From Actinomycetales bacterium (GTDB lineage Bacteria; Actinomycetota; Actinomycetes; S36-B12; UBA5976), in contig JAIXQF010000004.1 of the NCBI GenBank assembly GCA_027484085.1, positions 134,162 to 198,161 of the forward strand: a stretch of 64,000 nt of DNA, written 5' to 3'. Every line of letters starts with the position of its first letter. Position 1 is the first letter of the stretch. Below are positions 29,315 through 38,024 of the stretch, in pieces. A program made the translations under genes and the position numbers. A model generated the notes under the pieces. It ran no database searches. It was not told where the DNA came from and saw nothing but the letters and a program-made list of their open reading frames with translations.

Positions 29315-30862
29315 TTGGGAGCCTTCTTGCGAAAATTTCTGGTAACTGGCCTAGCCCTTTTTGTTGGAATAGTTGCAACGCTTGGTTACCAGTTAGCCCA
29401 ATCTGATTCCAGTGAAAATGGCTCACCAAAGCCAAATCAAAGTGCGACAGTGCCTCAAGGGGAGGGACTTGATGGATACTACGCGCAGCAACTCGATTGG
29501 TCTGAATGTAACGACGGATTTGAGTGCGCAACCTTTAATGTGCCAATAGATTACGCAAATCCCGCTGACGGTGCATTGCAAATTTCAGTCATTCGGGTAC
29601 TTGCCACTGGTACGGCTAGGGGATCACTGGTTTTGAATCCGGGTGGCCCTGGCGGATCTGGTATTGAATACGCCACTTATGCCGAGTATGTTGTCAGCGA
29701 AACATTGCGCGAGAATTTCGACATCGTTGGTTTTGATCCTCGCGGCGTAGGCGAAAGTACTCCGGTTGAATGTTTGGACGATACCCAAACCGAGCAGTAC
29801 ATCGCGATAGATGGCTCACCTGATAACCAAACTGAAGTTGATGAAGCCCAAGCCATGTCTAAGTTGTTTGCGCAAACTTGTGCAACTAACTCACCGGATA
29901 CATATAAGTTCCTCGACACCGTTAGTGCCACAAGAGATATAGACATTCTGCGCGCGCTATTGGGTGACGAGAAGTTGAACTGGCTTGGCAAGAGCTACGG
30001 CACTTTCCTCGGCGCAACTTATGCGGATCTTTTTCCAGACAGAGTTGGTCGAATGTTGCTTGATGGCGCCATCGATCCAAAGTTGAATAACGAACAGCTT
30101 TCTTATGGGCAAGCGCTCGGTTTTGAACTTGCTTTGAAAAGGTTCGTAGCTGATTGCGCAACCAGAGGTGACTGCCCACTTTCTGCTGGCGGCAAAGTTG
30201 GAATTAGCGAAGTTACTGAACTGCTTTCAGATCTTGATTCAAATCCGGTAACTCTCGATGATGGTCGTCTTTTCACGCAAGCAATGGGAACTTTAGGTGT
30301 TGTTGGCTCGTTGTATGACAAGCAATATGGATGGCCAGATCTGCGAACGAACTTAAGTCTTGCCTTCACCGGCGATTTCTCTGGACTTGCAACCAGTGTT
30401 GATTTTTATACCGGCAGACAGATGGATGGAAGTTTCAAAGACAACTCAAATGATGCAATTGCTGCGGTTAATTGCCTGGATCGACCAGATCGCGCCACAA
30501 CAGAACAAACTATTGCTTTGGCTAGTAAGTGGAAGAAGGTAGCGCCGAACTTTGGTGAGTACCTTGCCTGGAGCAACATCAGTTGCAGTTACTGGCTAGC
30601 GGAAGCAACTGGTGTTCCAAAGGAGATTTCGGCGCCAGGCACTCCAACCATTTTGGTAGTTGGAACTGTAAACGATCCGGCAACTCCTTATGCCTGGAGC
30701 CAGGCATTAGCCGCGCAGCTATCAAAGGGAGTTTTGTTAACGCTGGATGGGGATGGCCACACTGCTTATTACCAAGGGTCTGACTGTATCGACGAAGTAG
30801 TCGACAATTTTTACCTGACGGGTGAAGCTGAATCAGACATTATCTGCACCGATGGACCATGA
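29315..30862 (+). CDS. secreted alpha/beta-hydrolase (tripeptidyl aminopeptidase-like)
   Basis: LVLNPGGPGGSG, FDPRGVGEST, GKSYGTFLGATYADLFP, C-terminal VGTVNDPATPY. Confidence 0.88.
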   Translation: MGAFLRKFLVTGLALFVGIVATLGYQLAQSDSSENGSPKPNQSATVPQGEGLDGYYAQQLDWSECNDGFECATFNVPIDYANPADGALQISVIRVLATGTARGSLVLNPGGPGGSGIEYATYAEYVVSETLRENFDIVGFDPRGVGESTPVECLDDTQTEQYIAIDGSPDNQTEVDEAQAMSKLFAQTCATNSPDTYKFLDTVSATRDIDILRALLGDEKLNWLGKSYGTFLGATYADLFPDRVGRMLLDGAIDPKLNNEQLSYGQALGFELALKRFVADCATRGDCPLSAGGKVGISEVTELLSDLDSNPVTLDDGRLFTQAMGTLGVVGSLYDKQYGWPDLRTNLSLAFTGDFSGLATSVDFYTGRQMDGSFKDNSNDAIAAVNCLDRPDRATTEQTIALASKWKKVAPNFGEYLAWSNISCSYWLAEATGVPKEISAPGTPTILVVGTVNDPATPYAWSQALAAQLSKGVLLTLDGDGHTAYYQGSDCIDEVVDNFYLTGEAESDIICTDGP

Positions 30863-30904
30863 CACCTGGTTTGAATAACGCGGGATTGCATTAGAGTTAA
30901 AAGC

Positions 30905-31522
30905 GTGTCCAGCAGAATTGGAAGCGAATTAATGGAAACCGAACTAGAAACTAAGAGCTATCGTCAAACGGCGTGGATTCTTCTGGTCACTGGAATCATT
31001 GGCATTTTCGCCTCCATCGAATTGATAATTCAAAAAATTGCGGTACTAAAGAACCCTGATTTTGTTCCAAACTGCGACATAAACCCAGTGCTCTCTTGTG
31101 GATCAGTAATCAATACCGAGCAAGCATCCTTGTTTGGATTCCCAAATCCGATCCTTGGCGTAATTGGCTTCACCGTTGTGATTATGTTTGGTGCACTTCT
31201 ATTGACCGGTGTAGTTCTACCGAAGGCGATGTGGCTTGGACTGAACCTTGGCGCGTTGGCTGGAATGGTTTTTGTTATCTGGTTGGTAACCCAAAGCCTT
31301 TACGTAATCGGTGCGCTTTGCCCATGGTGCATGGTGGTTTGGTCAATAACAATTCCAATTTTCTGGCAAGTGACAACCGACAATCTTGTAAGCAATCGAT
31401 TGAGTCTTGGTAAATCTGTTTCTGAAATCATTGTGACTTTGAAATGGATCCTCGTTGGTGCGTCCTACTTAATCATCATTGCTTTGATTTTTGTTCGTTG
31501 GCAAGACTTTTGGCTTAAGTAG
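30905..31522 (+). CDS. vitamin K epoxide reductase family protein
   Basis: multi-TM; CDINPVLSCGSV and CPWCMVVW motifs. Confidence 0.9.
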   Translation: MSSRIGSELMETELETKSYRQTAWILLVTGIIGIFASIELIIQKIAVLKNPDFVPNCDINPVLSCGSVINTEQASLFGFPNPILGVIGFTVVIMFGALLLTGVVLPKAMWLGLNLGALAGMVFVIWLVTQSLYVIGALCPWCMVVWSITIPIFWQVTTDNLVSNRLSLGKSVSEIIVTLKWILVGASYLIIIALIFVRWQDFWLK

Positions 31523-31542
31523 CCACTTAAGTTTCTATAGGT

Positions 31543-32235
31543 ATGGCCTCTTCAAAACAACTTGTTGCTACTCTTCGAAAAAAATTCTCGAAACATGCTG
31601 ATCAAGAGATAGCTGATGGCGCTGCCGCGTATATGCGGAATCAATTTGAATTTCTTGGAATAAAAACTCCACTGCGCCGCGAATTAGCAAAAAGCTTGGT
31701 GCAAAAATCCAAAGATTTGTCCGAGTCTGAATTGGTTGCGTTGTGTAAAGAATTGTGGATGCAGCCAGAGCGAGAGTTTCATTACATTGCATGTGACCTG
31801 TTGGCAAAGAATGCTAAGCGACTTTCACCTACCTATGTAAAACGAGATGCCCCATGGTTCATCAAGAACAAGTCATGGTGGGACACCGTAGATTCAGTTC
31901 GTAAATCAATTGAGATTGTTGTATCGGCAAATCCGGAACTTAAATCCGAAATGGAAAAGTGGATCGTTAGCAATAACATTTGGATGGTTCGATCCGCATT
32001 GATTCATCAACTGACACTTGGCCGTAAAACTGATGCAGACTTGCTGTTTAAGTTCTGTGAAATTCAGGCCACCGAAAAAGAATTTTTTGTATCCAAGGGT
32101 TTGGGCTGGGCGCTTCGCAGCTACTCTTACGTTGACCCAAAGGCGGTCAAGAAGTTTGTCAAAGACCACCCCGAACTCACGCCACTTGCAAAGCGCGAAG
32201 GTCTGAAGGCAATTAACCGAAAATCTGATTCCTAG
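31543..32235 (+). CDS. DNA alkylation repair protein (AlkD-type HEAT-like)
   Basis: GIKTPLRRELAK, WWDTVDSV, KGLGWALRSYSYVDPKAVKKFV. Confidence 0.88.
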   Translation: MASSKQLVATLRKKFSKHADQEIADGAAAYMRNQFEFLGIKTPLRRELAKSLVQKSKDLSESELVALCKELWMQPEREFHYIACDLLAKNAKRLSPTYVKRDAPWFIKNKSWWDTVDSVRKSIEIVVSANPELKSEMEKWIVSNNIWMVRSALIHQLTLGRKTDADLLFKFCEIQATEKEFFVSKGLGWALRSYSYVDPKAVKKFVKDHPELTPLAKREGLKAINRKSDS

Positions 32236-32271
32236 AGTTCTAATAGAATGTCAAAGTTGCTTTCGCAGCAC

Positions 32272-32343
32272 GCCACCTTAGCTCAGGGGTAGAGCAACGC
32301 ACTCGTAATGCGTAGGTCCAGGGTTCAAATCCCTGAGGTGGCT
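32272..32343 (+). tRNA. tRNA-Thr(CGT)
   Basis: acceptor GCCACCT/AGGTGGC, loop CTCGTAA, T-loop TTCAAAT. Confidence 0.95.
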
Positions 32344-32377
32344 CGAACAAATCTTAGATTTGCGAGAGCCTCTATTT

Positions 32378-32475
32378 GGGATTTGGGAGCCGATTGCATG
32401 ATTTGTATGAATCATTTGCAATCGGAATGGCAATTTGATTTTGCTTTCTTACGACGGTTCTGACAGGTGGCTCGA
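32378..32475 (+). repeat. tRNA-tail repeat element C (downstream of tRNA-Thr)
   Basis: GGGATTTGGGAGC, inner hairpin CCGATTGCATGATTTGTATGAATCATTTGCAATCGG, end CGACGGTTC followed by AGGTGGCTCGA = copy of tRNA 3' end and flank. Confidence 0.75.
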
Positions 32476-32562
32476 TGGTATTCCTTAGGGATAACCCCAG
32501 ACTTTGCCCAATAGTGGCCAAAATTTTCTCCACATCCAATTAACTGCTGGTAACTTTCTGGC

Positions 32563-33921
32563 ATGAAACTTTCTAAGGTCAGCATCGTTGGCGCTCTTGC
32601 ACTCGCTTTTTCATCTTTAGTCGCTCCTTCACAGGCATCAGTGACTTATCCGATCGAGTTTGCTGAATTTCCGGCTTGCTCTGCCCCGTCAAGTACGAAT
32701 TGCTATTCAAATCCGGAAGTAAAACTCCCTGGCGAATCCGATTGGTCAACACCACCTTCTGACATTTACTTCAGAATCTCTGGATTCGACATCGCACGTA
32801 GTCCGTCTTTAGTAATTGACATGCGTCGGAACTACGGTTACATCGGCGATCAAGATTTGAGTCCGGTGCTTCCTTATGGCACTGAAATAAAGGTCGATGT
32901 CAACACGGGCACATGGCAACCAAACCCGCAAGCTAATGGAGTTAGTGTTGTCCGTAGCTTTTCTCAAGCCAAGGATTCAAATCAAAATTGGATCACATCC
33001 GTCCACTTCTCTACGATTAATTGGTCACCAGCTTCAAATTGCTATATCGAAGAAAACTTCGCAGATAGTTGCTTGAATCCCGGTACCCCAGGTGAATTTG
33101 ATGAGCAGGGTTTCTGGGAGGACTACCAATCATTTGCTCAAGTTGTTTTCTGGGGTGTGGAGCTTTCAGCTGACGCAGAAACTCTTGCTCAACGTCGCTT
33201 GTGGGATGGCATGATTATTTCCAGTAATGCCTCAAGCAGCGGAAGCCCTTACTTCGATCAAGCGTCGAGTAGTTGGATAATTAAAACCGCAGGTCCTGGA
33301 CGATACAAAGACGGAACCACAACAAACTGGCTTTATTTCCAGGCGTTTATTCCAGATCGTTCGATTGAAGCGCTACTGGGCACGCCAGCCGGAGAAAGCT
33401 TGAGTAGCATCAGCTTTACGCGCCAAGATGCCAATACCGCAACGGCAAGCACTCCATCAGGTTCCAGAATAGAACGGGTTACCGGTGGAATCTTGATCAC
33501 AATGCCACGTTACACATTTGACACGAATCCAGGAACGCCACCGAGTGTTTACTCCGTGCGTAATGTGGCGACTACGCGACAAGCAGATTCTTTCGCTCCC
33601 AGTTTCGTAGCCGCACCTCGGGCTAGTACTTTTAAGATCACGATCAAGAAGAAGGCTGCCGCTGTTATTCCGCCGAGCAAGCCATCCTTTAAGAGTGCCA
33701 GTGTGCGCAGTAAGACAATTACATTAGTTGCGAAAGCTACTGCACGTGCAACCTCTTATCAAGCAAGTTGCAGCAAGGGTCGCACAGTTAAATCCGTGAC
33801 ATCCCGCACAACGACACTCAAATTCACCAATATGGCAAAGGGGACTTGGACCTGCAAGATTCGTGCCAAGAACTCAAAAATTGGTGCTTGGTCATCAACA
33901 AAGAACCTTAGAATTCGATAA
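32563..33921 (+). CDS. secreted protein of unknown function with C-terminal Fn3-like domain
   Basis: signal peptide MKLSKVSIVGALALAFSSLVAPSQA; basic Thr/Ser-rich beta C-terminus. Confidence 0.65.
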   Translation: MKLSKVSIVGALALAFSSLVAPSQASVTYPIEFAEFPACSAPSSTNCYSNPEVKLPGESDWSTPPSDIYFRISGFDIARSPSLVIDMRRNYGYIGDQDLSPVLPYGTEIKVDVNTGTWQPNPQANGVSVVRSFSQAKDSNQNWITSVHFSTINWSPASNCYIEENFADSCLNPGTPGEFDEQGFWEDYQSFAQVVFWGVELSADAETLAQRRLWDGMIISSNASSSGSPYFDQASSSWIIKTAGPGRYKDGTTTNWLYFQAFIPDRSIEALLGTPAGESLSSISFTRQDANTATASTPSGSRIERVTGGILITMPRYTFDTNPGTPPSVYSVRNVATTRQADSFAPSFVAAPRASTFKITIKKKAAAVIPPSKPSFKSASVRSKTITLVAKATARATSYQASCSKGRTVKSVTSRTTTLKFTNMAKGTWTCKIRAKNSKIGAWSSTKNLRIR

Positions 33922-34043
33922 GTTAACAAAAAATTGTGGCTCTGATGATTTAGAGCCACCATTTTTAATTTGCTTTTGATTCCAAAACTGCAAGGTATTC
34001 AAATTGCAATTTAGTAACCCTAGCGGAATCTGAATCTCTGCGA

Positions 34044-35048
34044 CTACAAATTCGTCTTGAAAAACGCAACCGAACGTTGCATCGAGAGTTCCCATTGCGG
34101 ACCAAAGGCGTGCTGTTCACCATCGTAAATATGCAAAGTGACGTCCTTGTTTAGCGCCTTCATTTGAGAGGTGGCTCTTTCCGACCAGGCAACCTTGCAG
34201 CTCTCATCATTTGTTCCATGATGAATCATGATCGGATCAGCAATTTTGTCGAAGTAGTTCTCTGCAGAAATCCCGGCCCAAAATTTTGGTGTTTCCTCTG
34301 GACTTCCATGCCTTGCGACAATCGGATTCTCGATTTCCGGATTTCCTCTGCCCCATTTGTTGAAATTGTCGACATAGTTGGCACTTACTGGTGCGTACAA
34401 AACGATGGCATCGAATTCATTTGGGGCAACTGTAGCGACGTTGTAACCAATACCGCCGCCCATTGAACGACCCAAGTAACCAATCTTGTTGGTATCTACT
34501 TGGGAAAGCCCGGATGTCTTCAAAGCTTTAGCAGCTGCAATTACATCAATGGTGTAACCGAGTCTTAGGTTGTTTGAATTTTCTGGATCATCATCACTTC
34601 CCGCATGATTTCGGTAATCAGTGTGCAACACGATGTATCCCTGATTCGCGAGATAGTCCTGTTCTCGCTTAAGGCCACGCCCAGAGGTGTAAATTGCCGG
34701 ATCAATGTAGCCGTGTCCTAAAACTAAAGTCGGAAATGGACCATCGCCTTTTGGAATATTCATAATTCCAGAGATGGTTAATTCATTCGCTTTGTATGTA
34801 ACCGCATACCTGGTGTACTTCGCAGCATTACTAATCGCTTTACCCACAACAAGGTTGCTTCCGGAAATCTCAGTTTCCATTAGGGCAGGTAGTGAGACCG
34901 GGTCAAAGGTTTCGGTAGGTGTAGGGCTAACTGAAGGTAATGACGATTCACTAGGTGATGCGGTGCTAACTGCGGATTCACCAGCACCAGCGCAACCGGC
35001 TAACAAGAGTGCACCAACAATAACTAGAGGAATCAAGCTTCGCTTCAT
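34044..35048 (-). CDS. alpha/beta-hydrolase lipoprotein (acylaminoacyl-peptidase-like)
   Basis: lipobox LLLAGCAG; GRSMGGGIGYNVA; VTLHIYDGEQHAFG. Confidence 0.85.
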   Translation of the reverse strand: MKRSLIPLVIVGALLLAGCAGAGESAVSTASPSESSLPSVSPTPTETFDPVSLPALMETEISGSNLVVGKAISNAAKYTRYAVTYKANELTISGIMNIPKGDGPFPTLVLGHGYIDPAIYTSGRGLKREQDYLANQGYIVLHTDYRNHAGSDDDPENSNNLRLGYTIDVIAAAKALKTSGLSQVDTNKIGYLGRSMGGGIGYNVATVAPNEFDAIVLYAPVSANYVDNFNKWGRGNPEIENPIVARHGSPEETPKFWAGISAENYFDKIADPIMIHHGTNDESCKVAWSERATSQMKALNKDVTLHIYDGEQHAFGPQWELSMQRSVAFFKTNL

Positions 35049-35091
35049 ACTCCTAAAAGTAAGTTACTTTTAGGGTTCGCGCAGACTTTCC

Positions 35092-37125
35092 TTATATACC
35101 TCGACAAACTCGGGCAGCATCCAAAATCGCGGAGTGAATTCCTCGGCTGCTGATGGCATCACCAATTCGGAATAATTGAAATTTTCCATCAGGATTTCGT
35201 ACCGAGGTTTGCGGTCTGCCATTGATTAAAGCCTCAATCAAAACTTCGCCACCGTTACTAGAAAGTGAAACTAGTTCATCGTAAAGTTCTGAAATTGCTG
35301 TGGTTCCAGTTTCTGCAACAACTGCATTAACAATTCGAGACTCTTCCCAAGTCTCATCTTCCATGCCTAGCGAAACCGTAAAGGTCCCATCAGCATTCTT
35401 TTCAACCCGCTTAAGTTCACGCAGGATTGTGAATTTAACCCCCAGCGCAGATAGAGATTTGAAGTAGGAAGAAGCCACCATGCCGCCAACATCAACGGAC
35501 ATATTTCTTTCAGGCGTTACCACTTCAACCCTCGCTCCAGACTTAGCCAGATTCTCGGCCAAGTCCAAAGCCTGGTTTCCACCGTGATCGTCGTAAACCA
35601 AAACTTCGCCAGTCAACCGGTTAGAACCTGAAAGCACATCCCAACTTTCAGTCACATGCTGACTACCTGGAATCTCTAAAGTCTTTGGCATTCCGCCGGT
35701 GGCTACCACTACCGCATCGAATCCAGCATCAGCTATGTCGGAAGCCTCGACGTAGGAATTCAGTTTCACAGTGACACCGAGGCGCTTTAATTCCTGAGTA
35801 CGCCAGTCAATGATTCCTTGTAAATCGCGACGGCGAGGCGAGCGAATTGCAATGTTTACTTGACCACCTAAAGAATCATTGGCCTCATGCAAGGTAACTG
35901 CATGCCCTATTTCAGCCAAAGTTCGTGCCGCTTCTAATCCGCCTGGACCGCCGCCAATTACAACCACATTCTTACGATTCGATGCGGCGTCTATTTCTTG
36001 TGGCAATTCCAATTCACGCCCAGTTGAAGGATTGTGAATACAAAATGCAGCACCTGCGGTGTAAATGCCATCGATACACATACTGGCGCCGACACAAGGG
36101 CGAATCTGATCTTCGGTTTTGTTAGCAATCTTTGTTGGTAAATATGGATCTGCAATCAATGCTCGAGTCATACCTACTAAATCAAGCAACCCAGCTTCAA
36201 TCGCATATCGAGCAGTGGGAACATCTGCAATTTTGCCGGCATGCATTACTGGAACGTTTAGTTTTTGCTTGATCTCGCCAATGAGTTCAAGGTGCGGCGC
36301 GGATGCCATACCCATAATCGGAATCATTCGAGTTAAGCGAGCATCGGAATCAATAGATCCACCCAAAGCGCTAATTACATCCACACCACCATCGATGATG
36401 TCCTGGGCAACTGTGAGGAGTTCGCCTGGCCCTAATCCGTTTTCCCGGAGTTCATCGAAACTCATTCGAGCGCTAATTATGAAATCTTCCGGCACAACAG
36501 CTCGAATTGCTTTGATTACCTCAAGCGGATAGCGCATTCGATTCTCGTGTGACCCACCATATTGATCAGTGCGATGATTCCAAAACGGAGTCATAAACGA
36601 ATCTAGGTAGTGCCCATGAATCATCAGGTCAATGCCATCCATGCCGGCAGCAACACAGCGCTGTGCTGCAGTTACATAATCGTTCTTGATTCGATCTAAA
36701 TCCCAATCTTCCGCTTCCTTAGTGAAAGAGCGGTGAGCGCGTTCTCGAACCGCGCTGACAGAAACGGTAGGTAACCAATCTCCGGAGTAACTACTACTTC
36801 GATGACCTAGGTGAGTCAGTTGAATCATTACCGCAGCGCCATGTTCATGCACTTCATCGGTTAGGAGGCGAAGCCAATGAGCAGATTCATCTTTCCAAAG
36901 CTGCAGGTTTCCAAATGCGGGAGCGCTTTCCCGACTGACGATCGAGCTGCCACCAATCATGGTTAGGCCGACGCCACCTTTAGCTTTCGCAACGTGATAT
37001 GCGCGGTAGCGATCTTTTGGTAGTCCATCTTCACTGTATGAAGGTTCGTGCGAGGTACTTACGATGCGATTCCGTAACGTTAAGTTCTTTAGCGTGTATG
37101 GCGTAAGTAATGGATCAGTCGACAT
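35092..37125 (-). CDS. NADH:flavin oxidoreductase / 2,4-dienoyl-CoA reductase-like
   Basis: OYE-like N-terminal barrel, CVGASMCIDGIYTAGAAFCIHNP Fe-S cysteines, VVIGGGPGGLEAARTLAEIGH. Confidence 0.88.
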   Translation of the reverse strand: MSTDPLLTPYTLKNLTLRNRIVSTSHEPSYSEDGLPKDRYRAYHVAKAKGGVGLTMIGGSSIVSRESAPAFGNLQLWKDESAHWLRLLTDEVHEHGAAVMIQLTHLGHRSSSYSGDWLPTVSVSAVRERAHRSFTKEAEDWDLDRIKNDYVTAAQRCVAAGMDGIDLMIHGHYLDSFMTPFWNHRTDQYGGSHENRMRYPLEVIKAIRAVVPEDFIISARMSFDELRENGLGPGELLTVAQDIIDGGVDVISALGGSIDSDARLTRMIPIMGMASAPHLELIGEIKQKLNVPVMHAGKIADVPTARYAIEAGLLDLVGMTRALIADPYLPTKIANKTEDQIRPCVGASMCIDGIYTAGAAFCIHNPSTGRELELPQEIDAASNRKNVVVIGGGPGGLEAARTLAEIGHAVTLHEANDSLGGQVNIAIRSPRRRDLQGIIDWRTQELKRLGVTVKLNSYVEASDIADAGFDAVVVATGGMPKTLEIPGSQHVTESWDVLSGSNRLTGEVLVYDDHGGNQALDLAENLAKSGARVEVVTPERNMSVDVGGMVASSYFKSLSALGVKFTILRELKRVEKNADGTFTVSLGMEDETWEESRIVNAVVAETGTTAISELYDELVSLSSNGGEVLIEALINGRPQTSVRNPDGKFQLFRIGDAISSRGIHSAILDAARVCRGI

Positions 37126-37208
37126 TGTTCCTCAATCTCTTGAGAAAACTTTACAAGCATTGGCAAGAACTTGGCGCAGTATCACGCCAAGTCCTCACAC
37201 AATTGGGA

Positions 37209-37280
37209 GCGCCTGACGGGATTCGAACCCGCATCCTCACCATAGTCGGTGGTGCGCTCATCCTTTGAGCTACAGGCGCA
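37209..37280 (-). tRNA. atypical tRNA; nominal anticodon GAC with non-canonical loop CCGACUA
   Basis: GCGCCTG/CAGGCGC acceptor, D-arm GCTC-AAAGGAT-GAGC, 5-bp stem CACCA/TGGTG, T-arm GCGGG-TTCGAAT-CCCGT; no U33, U at 37. Confidence 0.65.
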
Positions 37281-37375
37281 CCCCCAAAGAATTTTTTCCA
37301 TTCCACGATTATCAGGAGCAACTATGGTGCAGGTGTGAAGAAGTGTTTGGTGTGAATTTGTGACCTACCAATTGC

Positions 37376-37407
37376 TTGACATTTGTCTAGTATTAGAGGA
37401 ATATATT
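37376..37407 (+). promoter_or_regulatory. predicted promoter of intergenic small RNA 2
   Basis: TTGACA and AATATATT; upstream box TTGGTGTGAATTT also found (one mismatch) ahead of small RNA 1. Confidence 0.5.
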
Positions 37408-37410
37408 GTT

Positions 37411-37487
37411 TAGTCGGTGGTGCGTGCAGTTAAATGCAAGCTCAAGCCTTTGAAAGACCCTCGCAGTATCGTGAGGGTCTTTCGCTT
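37411..37487 (+). ncRNA. candidate small RNA 2; 5' end antisense to the neighbouring atypical tRNA anticodon arm
   Basis: TAGTCGGTGGTGCG identical to 37243-37256; small hairpin GCAGTTAAATGC; terminator GAAAGACCCTC..GAGGGTCTTTC 37452-37483; no ORF. Confidence 0.55.
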
Positions 37488-37580
37488 TGAGTTGATCGAC
37501 ATTGGCTCGTAAAAAATGATGATCCAAGGCAGAAATTCGATACCGTTGCTATTTACTGATCTCAGGCGTAGCCTGAAAAT

Positions 37581-38024
37581 ATGAGCAATCAAAAAGCGAA
37601 TCGAGTACTCGGACTTGTTGTAGCTGCGATTTCTATCGTGGCCTTAATAGCAGTATTTGCGGTAAAGGACACAACTCCACAGTTGGACGTAACCACTCCC
37701 GAAGGAACGCTCCAGCAGTACCTTCAATCAGTAACAACACGTGATTTTGATACCGCAATCACATACCTGGCAGCGGATACCAAGTGCAAAATTGAAGATT
37801 TTGATCAGTCATACATTCAAGACTCAATTCGAATTTCGTTGTCCGATTCAACAATCACTGGTGATTCAGCATCAATCAAGGTAAGTATTGAAAATTCCAA
37901 CGGTGACCCATTCGGTGGCACTTACACCGAATCTCAAGCTTTCCGGCTATCTAAGTCTCAAAGTGGTTGGAAGATAGCGGGAATTCCGTGGCCGGTGTAT
38001 CAATGTGGTGGGGTGTACAAATAA
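37581..38024 (+). CDS. membrane-anchored small secreted protein (DUF4878/lumazine-binding-like)
   Basis: N-terminal TM followed by TPEGTLQQYLQSVTTRDFDTAITYL. Confidence 0.55.
   Translation: MSNQKANRVLGLVVAAISIVALIAVFAVKDTTPQLDVTTPEGTLQQYLQSVTTRDFDTAITYLAADTKCKIEDFDQSYIQDSIRISLSDSTITGDSASIKVSIENSNGDPFGGTYTESQAFRLSKSQSGWKIAGIPWPVYQCGGVYK

Noticed and set aside
37100-37210. A tRNA-tail element downstream of the atypical tRNA
   Set aside because: Only a terminator-like hairpin CTTGGCG..CGCCAAG is present; no CGACGGTTC and no tail copy.
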